DNA of 64,000 nucleotides from Photobacterium sp. SKA34 (lineage in GTDB: Bacteria > Pseudomonadota > Gammaproteobacteria > Enterobacterales > Vibrionaceae). The position numbers were made by a program, and so were the translations under genes. The first letter of the stretch is position 1. The number at the start of each line of letters is the position of its first letter. This document shows, in pieces, positions 11,318-19,812 of the stretch. The DNA lies in NCBI RefSeq assembly GCF_000153325.1, contig NZ_CH724143.1, forward strand, positions 309,987-373,986, read 5' to 3'. The notes beneath the pieces were generated by a model. The model was not told the origin of the DNA and did not search any database. It saw nothing but the letters and a program-made list of their open reading frames with translations.

Positions 11318-12592
11318 ATGCAGCGCGAAGAGATGATCCAAGCTATTAAAAAAGTGCTTGAAGAAAATATGCAAAATAGCCATATGGCGCTTTTTAGTCC
11401 ATCAGCCAAATTGAATGAAGAGTTGTATTTAGATTCAGTGTTGATACTTCAGCTTATTTTACATTTAGAGCTCGATTTAGGATTGACCGTACCAGAGCAA
11501 CATATTACAGCTGCAGATTATGCGACAGTTGCGAGCCTAGCCGACTTCCTCTGCCAAGTTAACAACGAGTCAGAGCTCGCACAGAAAGAGCCTGAGGTTG
11601 AATTTGAAGATGTAAAAGTACATTGCTTTGTTAGTTGTGTATGTGAAGCGTTAAAGAGCAAAGGCATTGATCATCGACCATTTTATTTTGCGGTATGGGA
11701 TGCGACGTTTGATGTCAGTGAGCACTACCAACTGCAATACCATAGTGACGATATTAATCACCAATTATTTATTGATTGGTACCAACGTTTGTTTGGTGGC
11801 GAGCTTATCGCTTGGTATGAAAGTGAGAAAACCAAGCACGCGAATTTAGCAAGCATGAGAGCGTTACTTAATAATAAATCGAACCAAGATCACTTGATGG
11901 TGATGCTCGATCTTTATCACCTTCCTGAGCGTGAAAATAAATTTAATCAGAACCCATTTCCCCATTACGTTATGTTGACGGAAACAAGCACGCCAGAGCA
12001 TTGGTTGATGTGGGATCCTGACTTTCGTTGGCAAGGTGAAATTTCACAAGATCGTATTGAAAATGCTATCTCTCAGCCGACTGTTGAGGGGGGGTATATT
12101 TTTAATGAAAACGCTCTGCACGATGCGCCGTTAAATGTGGTGCAAGATTATTTCAAGCTTTGCTTTATTGAAGATAAAAACCCGCTGACAAATGCCGTTC
12201 GTGAAATTATCCAAGCTCACATTGATGAAAAACAGGAGATTAGTTTATCAGATCTCCCACTTGCTTTACGTGAATTAAAAGTTATCGCGGTGCGTAAATA
12301 TGCCTATGAACATGGCTTTGCTTATTTTGGTAGAGCGTTAGGTCAAAGTGATGATGATTTTGAATATTGGTGTGATGTTATTGAAGAATTAATTCAAACC
12401 TATACCAGTATTCAATATCAAGTAATGAAAATGGCAGAGACTAAAGATCTTAACTTATATATAGGTATTCAATACCTGTTGGATAAGCAAGACAGAACAG
12501 AAAAGCGTATTAAAAAAGGGTTATTTGATATGTATTCCGATTGGTGTGAATTAAACGACTTACCGTGTGATTCTGTTATGGAGGTTTGTTGA
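11318..12592 (+). CDS. asbDE: AsbD-AsbE fusion: aryl carrier protein plus aryl-transferase-like domain
   Basis: A 424-residue protein. Residues about 1-85 form an acyl-carrier domain with the phosphopantetheine site 'LYLDSVLIL' (Ser40). From about residue 95 to the end is a second domain of roughly 330 residues, matching the length and operon position of AsbE, the protein that moves 3,4-dihydroxybenzoate from the carrier to spermidine. In Bacillus, asbD (about 90 residues) and asbE (about 330) are separate genes. Here they are one uninterrupted reading frame with a linker rich in Glu around residues 83-97. The AsbE half is recognised from position, size and general character rather than from a well-known motif. 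The start has a good 'aaggaag' site. Its stop lies 1 nt before the asbF start. Confidence 0.75.
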   Translation: MQREEMIQAIKKVLEENMQNSHMALFSPSAKLNEELYLDSVLILQLILHLELDLGLTVPEQHITAADYATVASLADFLCQVNNESELAQKEPEVEFEDVKVHCFVSCVCEALKSKGIDHRPFYFAVWDATFDVSEHYQLQYHSDDINHQLFIDWYQRLFGGELIAWYESEKTKHANLASMRALLNNKSNQDHLMVMLDLYHLPERENKFNQNPFPHYVMLTETSTPEHWLMWDPDFRWQGEISQDRIENAISQPTVEGGYIFNENALHDAPLNVVQDYFKLCFIEDKNPLTNAVREIIQAHIDEKQEISLSDLPLALRELKVIAVRKYAYEHGFAYFGRALGQSDDDFEYWCDVIEELIQTYTSIQYQVMKMAETKDLNLYIGIQYLLDKQDRTEKRIKKGLFDMYSDWCELNDLPCDSVMEVC

Positions 12593-12593
12593 T

Positions 12594-13433
12594 ATGCAAT
12601 TATCTATTTGTACTATTTCGTTTCGTCATCAATTAATGTCATTAGAACATTTAGCGCAATGGGCAAGATGCCATGACTTTCAAGGTATCGAGCTTTGGGG
12701 AGTACATGCCATAAGCCTGGAGTCACAACCTCAATACGATGCTCAATGGTTAAAGGAAATGGGACTCTCGATTTCGATGCTAAGTGATTACTTACCCTTA
12801 GTGGGGGACCCAATAGTCTCTCAACAAAAGTGTGCGCATATTTTTAAGTTAGCGAATTATTGGAACACAAATAAAGTACGTACTTTTGCGGGGCATCAAG
12901 CCAGCGATAAGGTTAATAAAAATGACCGAGAAAAACTAGTTACAAGACTACGGCATATTTGTGAATACGCGCATCAACAAGGGGTAAATGTACTTGTTGA
13001 AACCCATCCCAATACTTTAGCGGATACGACAGAATCAATTCTGCAGCTTTTAGATGAGGTTTATCATCCAGCTTTAAAAATTAATTTTGACAGCTTACAT
13101 GTTTGGGAATCTGGTGCTGATATTAATTATTTCCATAATCAAATTAGTGATTTTGTCGATCATTACCACTTAAAAAATATCGCTTCCCGAGAATATTTAA
13201 ATGTGTTTTCACCTGATAACGTTTATTCGCCAGCAGGTAGTCGTGAAGGAATGACACCTTTATTTGAAGGGGCATTAGATTATCAACATTTTATTGATGG
13301 ATTATCTCGAAATAAAAATGCAACAGCATCACTTGAGTGGTTTGGTAATAATGTAAAGCAAACCTTAATAAATGATAAAAAAGCATTAGATAGATTTAGT
13401 ACGAATATAAAACAGGCTGAATTGCTGTTTTAG
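12594..13433 (+). CDS. asbF: 3-dehydroshikimate dehydratase, AsbF-like
   Basis: A 279-residue TIM-barrel protein of the xylose-isomerase/AP-endonuclease-2 fold, the same length as AsbF (280). AsbF turns 3-dehydroshikimate into 3,4-dihydroxybenzoate, the catechol of petrobactin. Metal and catalytic residues expected of the family are visible: 'VETHPNT' (Glu and His), 'NFDSLHVW' (Asp and His), 'HYHLKN' (His) and 'SLEWFG' (Glu). The ATG at 12594 follows 'ggagg' with 8 nt spacing; an upstream in-frame start would overlap asbDE. This gene makes a 3,4-catechol product much more likely than a 2,3-catechol, since entA/B/C-type genes are absent from the cluster. Confidence 0.85.
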   Translation: MQLSICTISFRHQLMSLEHLAQWARCHDFQGIELWGVHAISLESQPQYDAQWLKEMGLSISMLSDYLPLVGDPIVSQQKCAHIFKLANYWNTNKVRTFAGHQASDKVNKNDREKLVTRLRHICEYAHQQGVNVLVETHPNTLADTTESILQLLDEVYHPALKINFDSLHVWESGADINYFHNQISDFVDHYHLKNIASREYLNVFSPDNVYSPAGSREGMTPLFEGALDYQHFIDGLSRNKNATASLEWFGNNVKQTLINDKKALDRFSTNIKQAELLF

Positions 13434-13512
13434 TTTTAATTTGTATTTAACTTATTTCGATAAATAGTCATTGATTATAAAAAAACGCTCGTATACTATC
13501 AGATGTATAAGT

Positions 13513-13531
13513 GATAGTGATAACCATTATC
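13513..13531. promoter_or_regulatory. Candidate Fur box before the OmpR-type regulator
   Basis: 'gatagtgataaccattatc' matches the 19-bp Fur consensus at 17 positions. It lies 33 bp before the chosen start of the regulator and overlaps the upstream in-frame start at 13511, which argues against that longer reading frame. Confidence 0.8.
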
Positions 13532-13564
13532 AATAAAATGACAGGTGTTTGGCTAGGGATTGGC

Positions 13565-14272
13565 ATGAATATAGATAAGGTCCATCATTCAAGAACAATC
13601 TTAATTGTGGAACCTGATCATAATTATGGTCAGCAGTTAATTGAACTGTTTTGGCGTGAAGGTTTTGTGATCAAACGTTGTCAATCTGCACTTGAAGCTG
13701 AAAACTTTTATAAAAATGCGATAGTAGATCTTATGTTGGTCTCTAATCAATTACCTGAAATGAAGGGGCTTACGTTTTTAAAACAGTGTCGACAAGTTTC
13801 TCATATTCCTTTTGTCTTATTAGCGGATAACTATAGCGATACAGAATGCGTAAACAGTTTCTTCCATGGTGTAGATGATTATATTTCTCGTAAACAGCCG
13901 ATTAAGGAAGTCTTGTGTCGTGTTATTGCGATTTTAAGGCGTATTCAGCACCGGCAATTACCGTCAAATAAAACCAAGTTATTAATTGTTGATGATTTGA
14001 AAATGGATAAGCAAAGCTTAGCAGTCAGTTATAAAGAAACCACATTATCAATGACACCAATTCAATTTAATTTACTTTGGACATTAGCTTTTCAACAGAA
14101 TCAAGTACTGAGTAAAGACTATTTATACCGACAAGTATTGTCACGTGAGTTTAGTTTATATGACCGCAGTTTAGATATGCACTTAAGCCGAGTTCGGCGA
14201 AAATTAGTATCGGCAGGTATGCCTGTTGAGCGACTGAAAACGTCTCATGGCGTTGGTTACAGTTTTAGTTAA
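13565..14272 (+). CDS. OmpR/PhoB-type regulator with degenerate receiver domain
   Basis: 235 residues: a receiver-like domain (about 10-125) and a C-terminal winged-helix DNA-binding domain (about 140-235, ending 'LKTSHGVGYSFS'). The overall architecture is that of a two-component response regulator. However, the phospho-acceptor Asp is replaced by Ser60 ('LMLVSNQLP'), the conserved Thr/Ser by Ala87, and the conserved Lys by Arg109 ('DDYISRKQP'). Phosphorylation therefore looks impossible by the usual route, and no histidine kinase is nearby. It lies between siderophore synthesis and uptake genes behind a strong Fur site, so I infer a cluster-specific activator or repressor working in a phosphorylation-independent way. 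The start at 13565 has 'agggat' 4 nt upstream. An alternative ATG lies at 13538. Confidence 0.82.
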   Translation: MNIDKVHHSRTILIVEPDHNYGQQLIELFWREGFVIKRCQSALEAENFYKNAIVDLMLVSNQLPEMKGLTFLKQCRQVSHIPFVLLADNYSDTECVNSFFHGVDDYISRKQPIKEVLCRVIAILRRIQHRQLPSNKTKLLIVDDLKMDKQSLAVSYKETTLSMTPIQFNLLWTLAFQQNQVLSKDYLYRQVLSREFSLYDRSLDMHLSRVRRKLVSAGMPVERLKTSHGVGYSFS

Positions 14273-14277
14273 TAGAG

Positions 14278-14309
14278 AAAAAGCTCTTATCGAAAGGTAA
14301 GGGCTTTTT
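14278..14309 (+). terminator. Rho-independent terminator after the regulator
   Basis: Stem 'aaaaagctcttat' / 'gtaagggcttttt' (with G-T pairs) and loop 'cgaaag', ending in Ts, just after the stop codon at 14272. It separates the regulator from the receptor gene. Confidence 0.85.
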
Positions 14310-14380
14310 CCATATTTATTAAGTGGTTGTGCAGTTGTAACAATTGTAAAAAGTATTTACATCTTAGTGGTTAGAAGCAA

Positions 14381-14399
14381 AATAATGATAATTATTATC
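14381..14399. promoter_or_regulatory. Strong Fur box before the TonB-dependent receptor
   Basis: 'aataatgataattattatc' matches the Fur consensus at 17 of 19 positions and continues as 'atta', giving a near-perfect palindrome. It lies about 20 bp before the receptor start. This is the clearest evidence that the block is iron-repressed. Confidence 0.9.
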
Positions 14400-14419
14400 A
14401 TTAAGAAGTGGAAATTAAG

Positions 14420-16384
14420 ATGTTGAAAGGATGCAAATTCAAGCTGCTACCGACAACGGTTGCTGTTTCAAGTGCGTTGTTTACACAAATTGCGGTTGCC
14501 GACTCAGAAGGTGAACATGAAAAAATGGTTGTAATGGGGAACCCATTACAATCGACAGAAGTGTTTATTGATTCTGAGCAGCTTGAACGACAACAAGCCA
14601 ACGATATCAATGATATTTTCCGCACAGATTCCGAAGTCAGCATCGGTGGTGGTACTGGCGTTGCTCAAAAGATTTATGTTCGTGGTTTAGAAGATAGCCA
14701 GCTAAACGTGACTATTGATGGTGCCGTTCAATCAGGCAATATTTTCCACCACCAAGGTCGTTTATCAATAGAACCAGAATTACTTAAACAAGTTGAAGTT
14801 GCGGCGGGTGCAGGACGTGCGACAGATGGTGCGGGTGCACTGGGGGGGGCAATTAGTTTTAAAACCAAAGATGCAGAAGACATGCTGCAAGGTAGCGAAC
14901 GTTTTGGTGGCTTAGTGAAGGCGGGCTACTATGATAATACCGAAGGGTATAAAACTAGCGTTAGCGGCTATGGCTACCTTACTGACAATGTAAGCGTTGT
15001 CGCTACTATGGTGTATAGCGATTTAGGCAACTACACAGATGGCGATGGTAACGAGCAGCCGTTTACCGAAGCACAAAACAAAGTTGGCTTTATTAAACTA
15101 GTTGGTGATATCACTGACGCGCAAAAAATCACTTTAAGTTATGATCATCGCGGTGATGAAGCGTATCGTAACTTCCGACCTCACTGGGCGGAAAGTAGAA
15201 AGAACTTCCCACTTGACCAAGAGATGAACCGAGATACTTTCACGTTGAACTACGGTGTAAATCCTGCTGATAACCCATACCTTGAGCTTGATGTTACCGC
15301 ATATAACACTGAAACTGAGCTAAAACACAAGAGTCGTCCAGACGCACCTCGTGAAACAAATAATATCGCGAAAACACACAGCTATGGCGGTGATATTCGT
15401 AATACGAGTAGCTTTAACTCGTTTGCAATCACTTATGGTGTTGATTACCGTAAAGATACAACAGATGGTACGTTTTTAGCTTATAGCCCAGATACTTATG
15501 AGTTCAAAGGCACTGTCGCTGGCGTGTATGTACAGAGTGATTTCCGTATTGTTGAGCCGCTACTTTTAAGTGTTGGTGGTCGTTACGATACATATGAATT
15601 AGAAGATTCTTACGGTACAGAAGTCGATCATTCAGGCTTTAGCCCTAATGTTAGCCTAAACTACAGCGTTATACCGGGCTTGAATGTTTATGCAGGTTAC
15701 GCAGAAGCTTTCCGTGGCGCACAGATCCCTGATTCATTTATGACTGATATTGAGTTAGATCCAAACCGTAAAGCAGAGCGAGCACATAATACTGAGGTGG
15801 GTGCGAGCTGGGTAAACGGTGGTCTTAATTTATCTGCAACGGCGTACATTAATAAAATTGACGGTGTGGTCGGTAAAAGTGCGAAAAACCAAGGCGACTT
15901 AGAAACCAAAGGTTTCACTGCGCGTGCTGGCTACACCTTCAATGATTTAAGTATGTCATTAAGCTTCAACCACTCTCGCTCAGATCTTGATGGGCAACGT
16001 TTAATTGATGAGAACTTTGGTATCGGTACCTCTACGGGTGATACATGGGTTGCGGATATTAATTACTATGTACTTGATAACTTGTTAATTGGTTATACAG
16101 GTCGTTATGTTGATCGTCTTGATGATGCGGTAGAAGTGGTTGAAATCTATAAAGGTAAAGAGGAAATCACTAACTACAGTGAAAAGCCTGGTTATGCGGT
16201 GCATGATATTTACAGCCAGTGGCAACCATTATCGGGCGAAGAGTTAACGCTCTCGCTGGCAATTAAAAATCTCTTTGATAAAGATTATCGTGATCATGCT
16301 AGCTACGGTGATGTAAACGCTATTGCGAGTGCACCACGCGAGCCGGGTCGTGATATCCGCTTTAATGTTGCGTATGCCTTTTAA
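14420..16384 (+). CDS. TonB-dependent outer-membrane siderophore receptor
   Basis: 654 residues with a signal peptide (cleavage near 'QIAVADS'), a TonB-box-like 'EKMVVMG', a plug domain ('IYVRGLEDSQLNVTIDGA', 'VEVAAGAGRATDGAGALGG') and a long beta-barrel ending in Phe ('FNVAYAF'). Such receptors bring ferric chelates across the outer membrane using TonB-ExbBD energy. TonB-ExbBD genes are not in this window. The neighbours indicate that the ligand is the ferric form of the asb-type siderophore. The ATG at 14420 is preferred because the alternative GTG at 14408 lies almost in the Fur box. Receptor ligand cannot be told from sequence alone. Confidence 0.9.
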   Translation: MLKGCKFKLLPTTVAVSSALFTQIAVADSEGEHEKMVVMGNPLQSTEVFIDSEQLERQQANDINDIFRTDSEVSIGGGTGVAQKIYVRGLEDSQLNVTIDGAVQSGNIFHHQGRLSIEPELLKQVEVAAGAGRATDGAGALGGAISFKTKDAEDMLQGSERFGGLVKAGYYDNTEGYKTSVSGYGYLTDNVSVVATMVYSDLGNYTDGDGNEQPFTEAQNKVGFIKLVGDITDAQKITLSYDHRGDEAYRNFRPHWAESRKNFPLDQEMNRDTFTLNYGVNPADNPYLELDVTAYNTETELKHKSRPDAPRETNNIAKTHSYGGDIRNTSSFNSFAITYGVDYRKDTTDGTFLAYSPDTYEFKGTVAGVYVQSDFRIVEPLLLSVGGRYDTYELEDSYGTEVDHSGFSPNVSLNYSVIPGLNVYAGYAEAFRGAQIPDSFMTDIELDPNRKAERAHNTEVGASWVNGGLNLSATAYINKIDGVVGKSAKNQGDLETKGFTARAGYTFNDLSMSLSFNHSRSDLDGQRLIDENFGIGTSTGDTWVADINYYVLDNLLIGYTGRYVDRLDDAVEVVEIYKGKEEITNYSEKPGYAVHDIYSQWQPLSGEELTLSLAIKNLFDKDYRDHASYGDVNAIASAPREPGRDIRFNVAYAF

Positions 16385-16394
16385 ATAAATGAAC

Positions 16395-16420
16395 AAGGAG
16401 AGACATCTGTCTCTCCTTTT
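16395..16420 (+). terminator. Rho-independent terminator after the receptor
   Basis: Stem 'aaggagagac' / 'gtctctcctt' with loop 'atct' and a short T-run, 10 bp after the receptor stop codon. Confidence 0.85.
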
Positions 16421-16459
16421 GTCGTTTAAGGCTAGGTGAATGTGATCAAAGGGAAAGTT

Positions 16460-17602
16460 ATGCCGCAATTTCTATCAATAAAAAATCGTCTTATTGCACT
16501 CCTCAGTGTTTGCTTGGTGTTATTTAGTACTCACAGTGTAGCGAAAAGCATCACTGTAACGGATTTAGCAGGGCGAGAAGTCGTAATATCTCAACCAGTG
16601 GAAAGATTACTGTTAAGTGAAAGTCGCTATATTCCCGCGTTAGCGATTTTAGAAGGCGATCAAGTTTTATCTCGCATTGTCGGTATGATGGGAGACATGA
16701 AATTAGTGGATCCTGATTCTTACCAACAATATCAAACTGCGTTTCCTGACATCGATAATATTCCTCTGTTTGGTAAAGGCGCAACAGAGAGTTTTAGTTT
16801 AGAAACCGCATTAGCGCTTAAAGCGGATGTGGCTTTTTTAGGTGTAGAAGGTCATGGGCCTAATGCGCGAAATAGCGAAATTATTGAAATTTTAGAGCGT
16901 GCGGGTGTAGCGGTCGTTTTTATCGATTTTCGCAAAGATCCGGTGAAAAATACCTTACGCAGCCTAGAAGTTATGGGCAAAGTACTTGGTCGAGAAGCGC
17001 AAGCGAAAAGCTATATTCAATTTTATAACCAAGAATTAGATAAGGTGAAGCAAGGTCTTGCCATGATTAAACCTGAAGATGTCCCGACAGTTTTTCTTCA
17101 TAGCCGTGTAGGTGTTAACGGTGAATGTTGTGAGACCATGGCACGGGGGATGGTTGCTCAAATGCTTGACTTTATTGGGGTGAAGAATATGGCACAGCCA
17201 TTACTTCCGGGATCTGTGGGCGTATTAAATCAAGAGTATTTATTAACGCATCAGCCTGATATTTATATTGGTACCGCTGTTGGTTCAACCCAAACTCAAA
17301 AAGAAGCACCGCAATATATCGTTCTTGGTACCAGTATTAGTGCCAAAGTGGCGCACCAGTCTTTGGCTGCCATTACTCAACGACCGCCACTTAATCAATT
17401 AACCGCAGTGAAAAATAAACGGGCTTATTCTATCTGGCACCATTTTTATAATACGCCACTCAATATTGTTGCTATTCAGACGTTTGCTAAATGGGCCTAC
17501 CCAAAAACGTTTGCTGAGCTTTCACCACAAAAAACATTAGAAACACTATATCGTGATTACCAGCCAGTACCTCTTAATGGTACCTACTGGATGGCGTTAT
17601 AA
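16460..17602 (+). CDS. Iron-siderophore ABC transporter, periplasmic binding protein
   Basis: 380 residues with a signal peptide (hydrophobic 'LIALLSVCLVLFSTHSVA', cleavage near residue 28) and a FecB/TroA-type binding fold starting 'ITVTDLAGREVVISQPVERL', the classic beginning of class III binding proteins. It should capture the ferric siderophore delivered by the upstream receptor and pass it to the permease. The ATG at 16460 has 'aaaggga' upstream and gives a proper signal peptide; GTG codons at 16436 and 16442 are less likely. No lipobox Cys is seen, so it is probably soluble in the periplasm. Confidence 0.88.
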   Translation: MPQFLSIKNRLIALLSVCLVLFSTHSVAKSITVTDLAGREVVISQPVERLLLSESRYIPALAILEGDQVLSRIVGMMGDMKLVDPDSYQQYQTAFPDIDNIPLFGKGATESFSLETALALKADVAFLGVEGHGPNARNSEIIEILERAGVAVVFIDFRKDPVKNTLRSLEVMGKVLGREAQAKSYIQFYNQELDKVKQGLAMIKPEDVPTVFLHSRVGVNGECCETMARGMVAQMLDFIGVKNMAQPLLPGSVGVLNQEYLLTHQPDIYIGTAVGSTQTQKEAPQYIVLGTSISAKVAHQSLAAITQRPPLNQLTAVKNKRAYSIWHHFYNTPLNIVAIQTFAKWAYPKTFAELSPQKTLETLYRDYQPVPLNGTYWMAL

Positions 17603-17636
17603 ATTAAATATCAGTGTTGTTTTAATTAATTCAATG

Positions 17637-17667
17637 AGCCGGATGACGTCACTGTTATCCGGTTTTT
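17637..17667 (+). terminator. Terminator-like hairpin between binding protein and permease genes
   Basis: Stem 'ccggat' / 'atccgg' around a 12-nt loop, followed by five Ts. It lies in the 90-bp gap between the binding-protein and permease genes. It could end the first transcript or act as an attenuator that makes more binding protein than permease. Confidence 0.6.
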
Positions 17668-17692
17668 GGCTTTGTAAGGTAAAGGAAATATC

Positions 17693-18769
17693 ATGAAATC
17701 AGCCACATTAAGTGTTGATGAAAACCATCAAACAACCAGTTTATCACAGCGTTATCGGCGCTTTGTGATTAAACGAATTCTCTTGTTAAGTATGATGGCG
17801 GTAGCACTTGTCATTGCATGGGTTATTGATACTGCAACCGGCCCGTCTCAAATTGGCTTAAACCATATTTTTTCCGCGCTCTTTCAGCCTGAAGTACTCG
17901 ATCCCGTCCAGCAAGTTATTATTTTTGATGTCAGGATCCCTTACGCTTTAATGGCCATTGTTGTTGGTGCTGCATTAGGGTTAGCGGGGGCTGAAATGCA
18001 AACCTCTTTAAATAACCCGTTAGCGAGTCCGTTTACCTTAGGCATTGGTGCGGCTGCAACATTAGGTGCGGCGGTTGCTATCTTATTTGATTGGTCATGG
18101 TTGCCGTTTCGCTTTGACTACATTTTGCCTTTGTTTGCTTTTGCTTTTGCGCTTTTAGCATCACTTTTGGTGGTGGTGTTATCACGAAGCCAAGGCGCAT
18201 CGGTCAATACCGTTATCCTGTTTGGTATTTCACTCTTTTTTGCCCTTAACGCCTTAGTCAGTTTATTAATGTTTGTCGCAGACAGTAATGCTTTACAACA
18301 GATAGTGTTTTGGACCATGGGCAGTTTGGTGCGAGCAAATAGCGAAAAAGTGTTGATTGTCGCGCTTGTCTTTGCGGTCTGTTTCCCGCTTTCTATGCGT
18401 CAAGCATGGGCGATGACTGCTATTCGCTCGGGAGAGGATCAAGCAAGAAGTATTGGTATTCGCGTAGAACGCATGCGCTTAATGGTACTGTTGAGAGTGA
18501 GCTTATTAACGGCTGTCGCTGTGGCTTTTGTCGGGGAAATTGGCTTTGTTGGGTTAGTCGGTCCTCATATAACAAGAATGTTATTAGGCGAAGATCATCG
18601 CTTTTTTCTTCCGGGTAGTGCCATTGCCGGTGCATTGCTGTTATCGCTGGCTTCCATCGCTAGTAAGAGTTTGATCCCTGGTGTGATTTTACCGATTGGA
18701 ATCGTGACATCATTAATTGGTATCCCATTCTTTATGAGCCTTATTTTATCAAGTAAAGGGAAGTTGTAA
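17693..18769 (+). CDS. FecCD-type iron-siderophore ABC permease
   Basis: 358 residues, with about nine to ten membrane spans and FecCD/BtuC family signatures: 'FDVRIPYALMAIVVGAALGL', 'AGAEMQTSLNNPLASPFTLG' and, near the C-terminus, 'GFVGLVGPHITRMLLGEDHR'. It forms the inner-membrane channel for ferric siderophore. Only one permease gene is present, so it probably acts as a homodimer like BtuC. Its stop codon overlaps the ATPase start (TAATG), implying translational coupling. Confidence 0.92.
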   Translation: MKSATLSVDENHQTTSLSQRYRRFVIKRILLLSMMAVALVIAWVIDTATGPSQIGLNHIFSALFQPEVLDPVQQVIIFDVRIPYALMAIVVGAALGLAGAEMQTSLNNPLASPFTLGIGAAATLGAAVAILFDWSWLPFRFDYILPLFAFAFALLASLLVVVLSRSQGASVNTVILFGISLFFALNALVSLLMFVADSNALQQIVFWTMGSLVRANSEKVLIVALVFAVCFPLSMRQAWAMTAIRSGEDQARSIGIRVERMRLMVLLRVSLLTAVAVAFVGEIGFVGLVGPHITRMLLGEDHRFFLPGSAIAGALLLSLASIASKSLIPGVILPIGIVTSLIGIPFFMSLILSSKGKL

Positions 18770-19545
18770 TGTCATTAAATATTAATAGCCTTACTACGGG
18801 GTATGGTCAGCAAAAGATTATTGAGCAACTTTCTGTTGAGCCGATCCAAAATGGTGAGTTGGTGGCGGTATTAGGCCCTAATGGGGTAGGTAAATCGACA
18901 TTACTCAAAGCGATAGCGCGATTACAAAAATACCAAGGCGATGTGTCTCTTGATGGCAAAATATTAAGCCAGTTAGCCCTTAGCGAAAGTGCTAGAAGAA
19001 TAGGTTATTTGCCACAAACACTTCCTCAAGCAACCAGTCTTGTCGCTTATGAAATTGTCTTTAGTGCTTGCCGCGCGGTAAAACCTGAACTGAGTAAAAG
19101 TTATATTGAGCAAATCATTGAAAAAACATTTTCCCAATTAGGAATAACCCATTTAGCACTTAAACAGCTTGCACAAATGTCGGGGGGGCAGCGACAGATG
19201 ATTGGTTTAGCACAAGTGCTGATTCGAGAGCCTCGATTATTATTACTTGATGAGCCAACCAGCGCGTTAGATCTGCATTGGCAAATTAGTGTGCTTCAGG
19301 CTGTGAAACAAAATTTGGCGCAAACAGGCGGCATTGGTCTTGTCGCGATCCATGACATAAATTTAGCATTACGTTTTTGCGATAAAGTGTTGGTTCTCAG
19401 TCCTGATGGGTTGGTCGTGATGGGCAAAGGAGAGCAAGTATTAACAGCTGAGGTATTACGTAATGCCTATGGCGTCAAAGGGCGAGTAGAGCAGTGTTCG
19501 CAAGGTTATCCGATAGTGCTGGTGGATGAAGCGATGAGTGCGTAA
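18769..19545 (+). CDS. Iron-siderophore ABC transporter ATPase
   Basis: 258 residues, FecE/FhuC-type ATP-binding protein. Walker A 'GPNGVGKST' (about residue 37), signature 'MSGGQRQM', Walker B '[12 protein letters not shown]' and switch 'AIHDINLALRF' are all intact. It powers the preceding FecCD permease and ends the iron block. Confidence 0.93.
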   Translation: MSLNINSLTTGYGQQKIIEQLSVEPIQNGELVAVLGPNGVGKSTLLKAIARLQKYQGDVSLDGKILSQLALSESARRIGYLPQTLPQATSLVAYEIVFSACRAVKPELSKSYIEQIIEKTFSQLGITHLALKQLAQMSGGQRQMIGLAQVLIREPRLLLLDEPTSALDLHWQISVLQAVKQNLAQTGGIGLVAIHDINLALRFCDKVLVLSPDGLVVMGKGEQVLTAEVLRNAYGVKGRVEQCSQGYPIVLVDEAMSA

Positions 19546-19812
19546 TTAATTGCGTGCAGCCTTTTTAGCTTTTGGTATATATAAGGTAAAAAGCTGTACG
19601 TAATATTAAGTTTATATATATCAGCTGGTTATGTTTAACATTAGAAGTTGGCCTATAGGTGGTAAAAAACGAGCTTACCTTTGCGCTGTTTTTATGAGTG
19701 AAAGGTGTACACGTATAAATGTGAGAGTTTAGTCAGTATTGCTTTGTTCTCCTCAGTGATAGAATAAACCGATAATATAAATAAATCGGTTATCCACACA
19801 AAGGGCACAAGA
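19546..19812. other. 267-bp intergenic region before sorC-type gene
   Basis: No coding signal was seen. It holds an imperfect inverted repeat around 19567-19597 ('agctttt' and 'aaaagct' arms) without a clean T-run, and a better inverted repeat at 19767-19791, listed separately. Some terminator for the ABC genes would be expected here but is not convincing. Confidence 0.5.
19767..19791. promoter_or_regulatory. Inverted repeat close to the SorC-type regulator start
   Basis: Perfect 7-bp arms 'aaccgat' and 'atcggtt' spaced by 11 bp, centred about 34 bp before the ATG at 19813. SorC/DeoR-family regulators often bind such repeats near their own gene, so autoregulation is possible. The assignment is inference. 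Confidence 0.4.

Noticed and set aside
13511-13564. Longer N-terminus for the OmpR-type regulator
   Set aside because: It would translate through the strong Fur box at 13513-13531 and lacks a ribosome-binding site.
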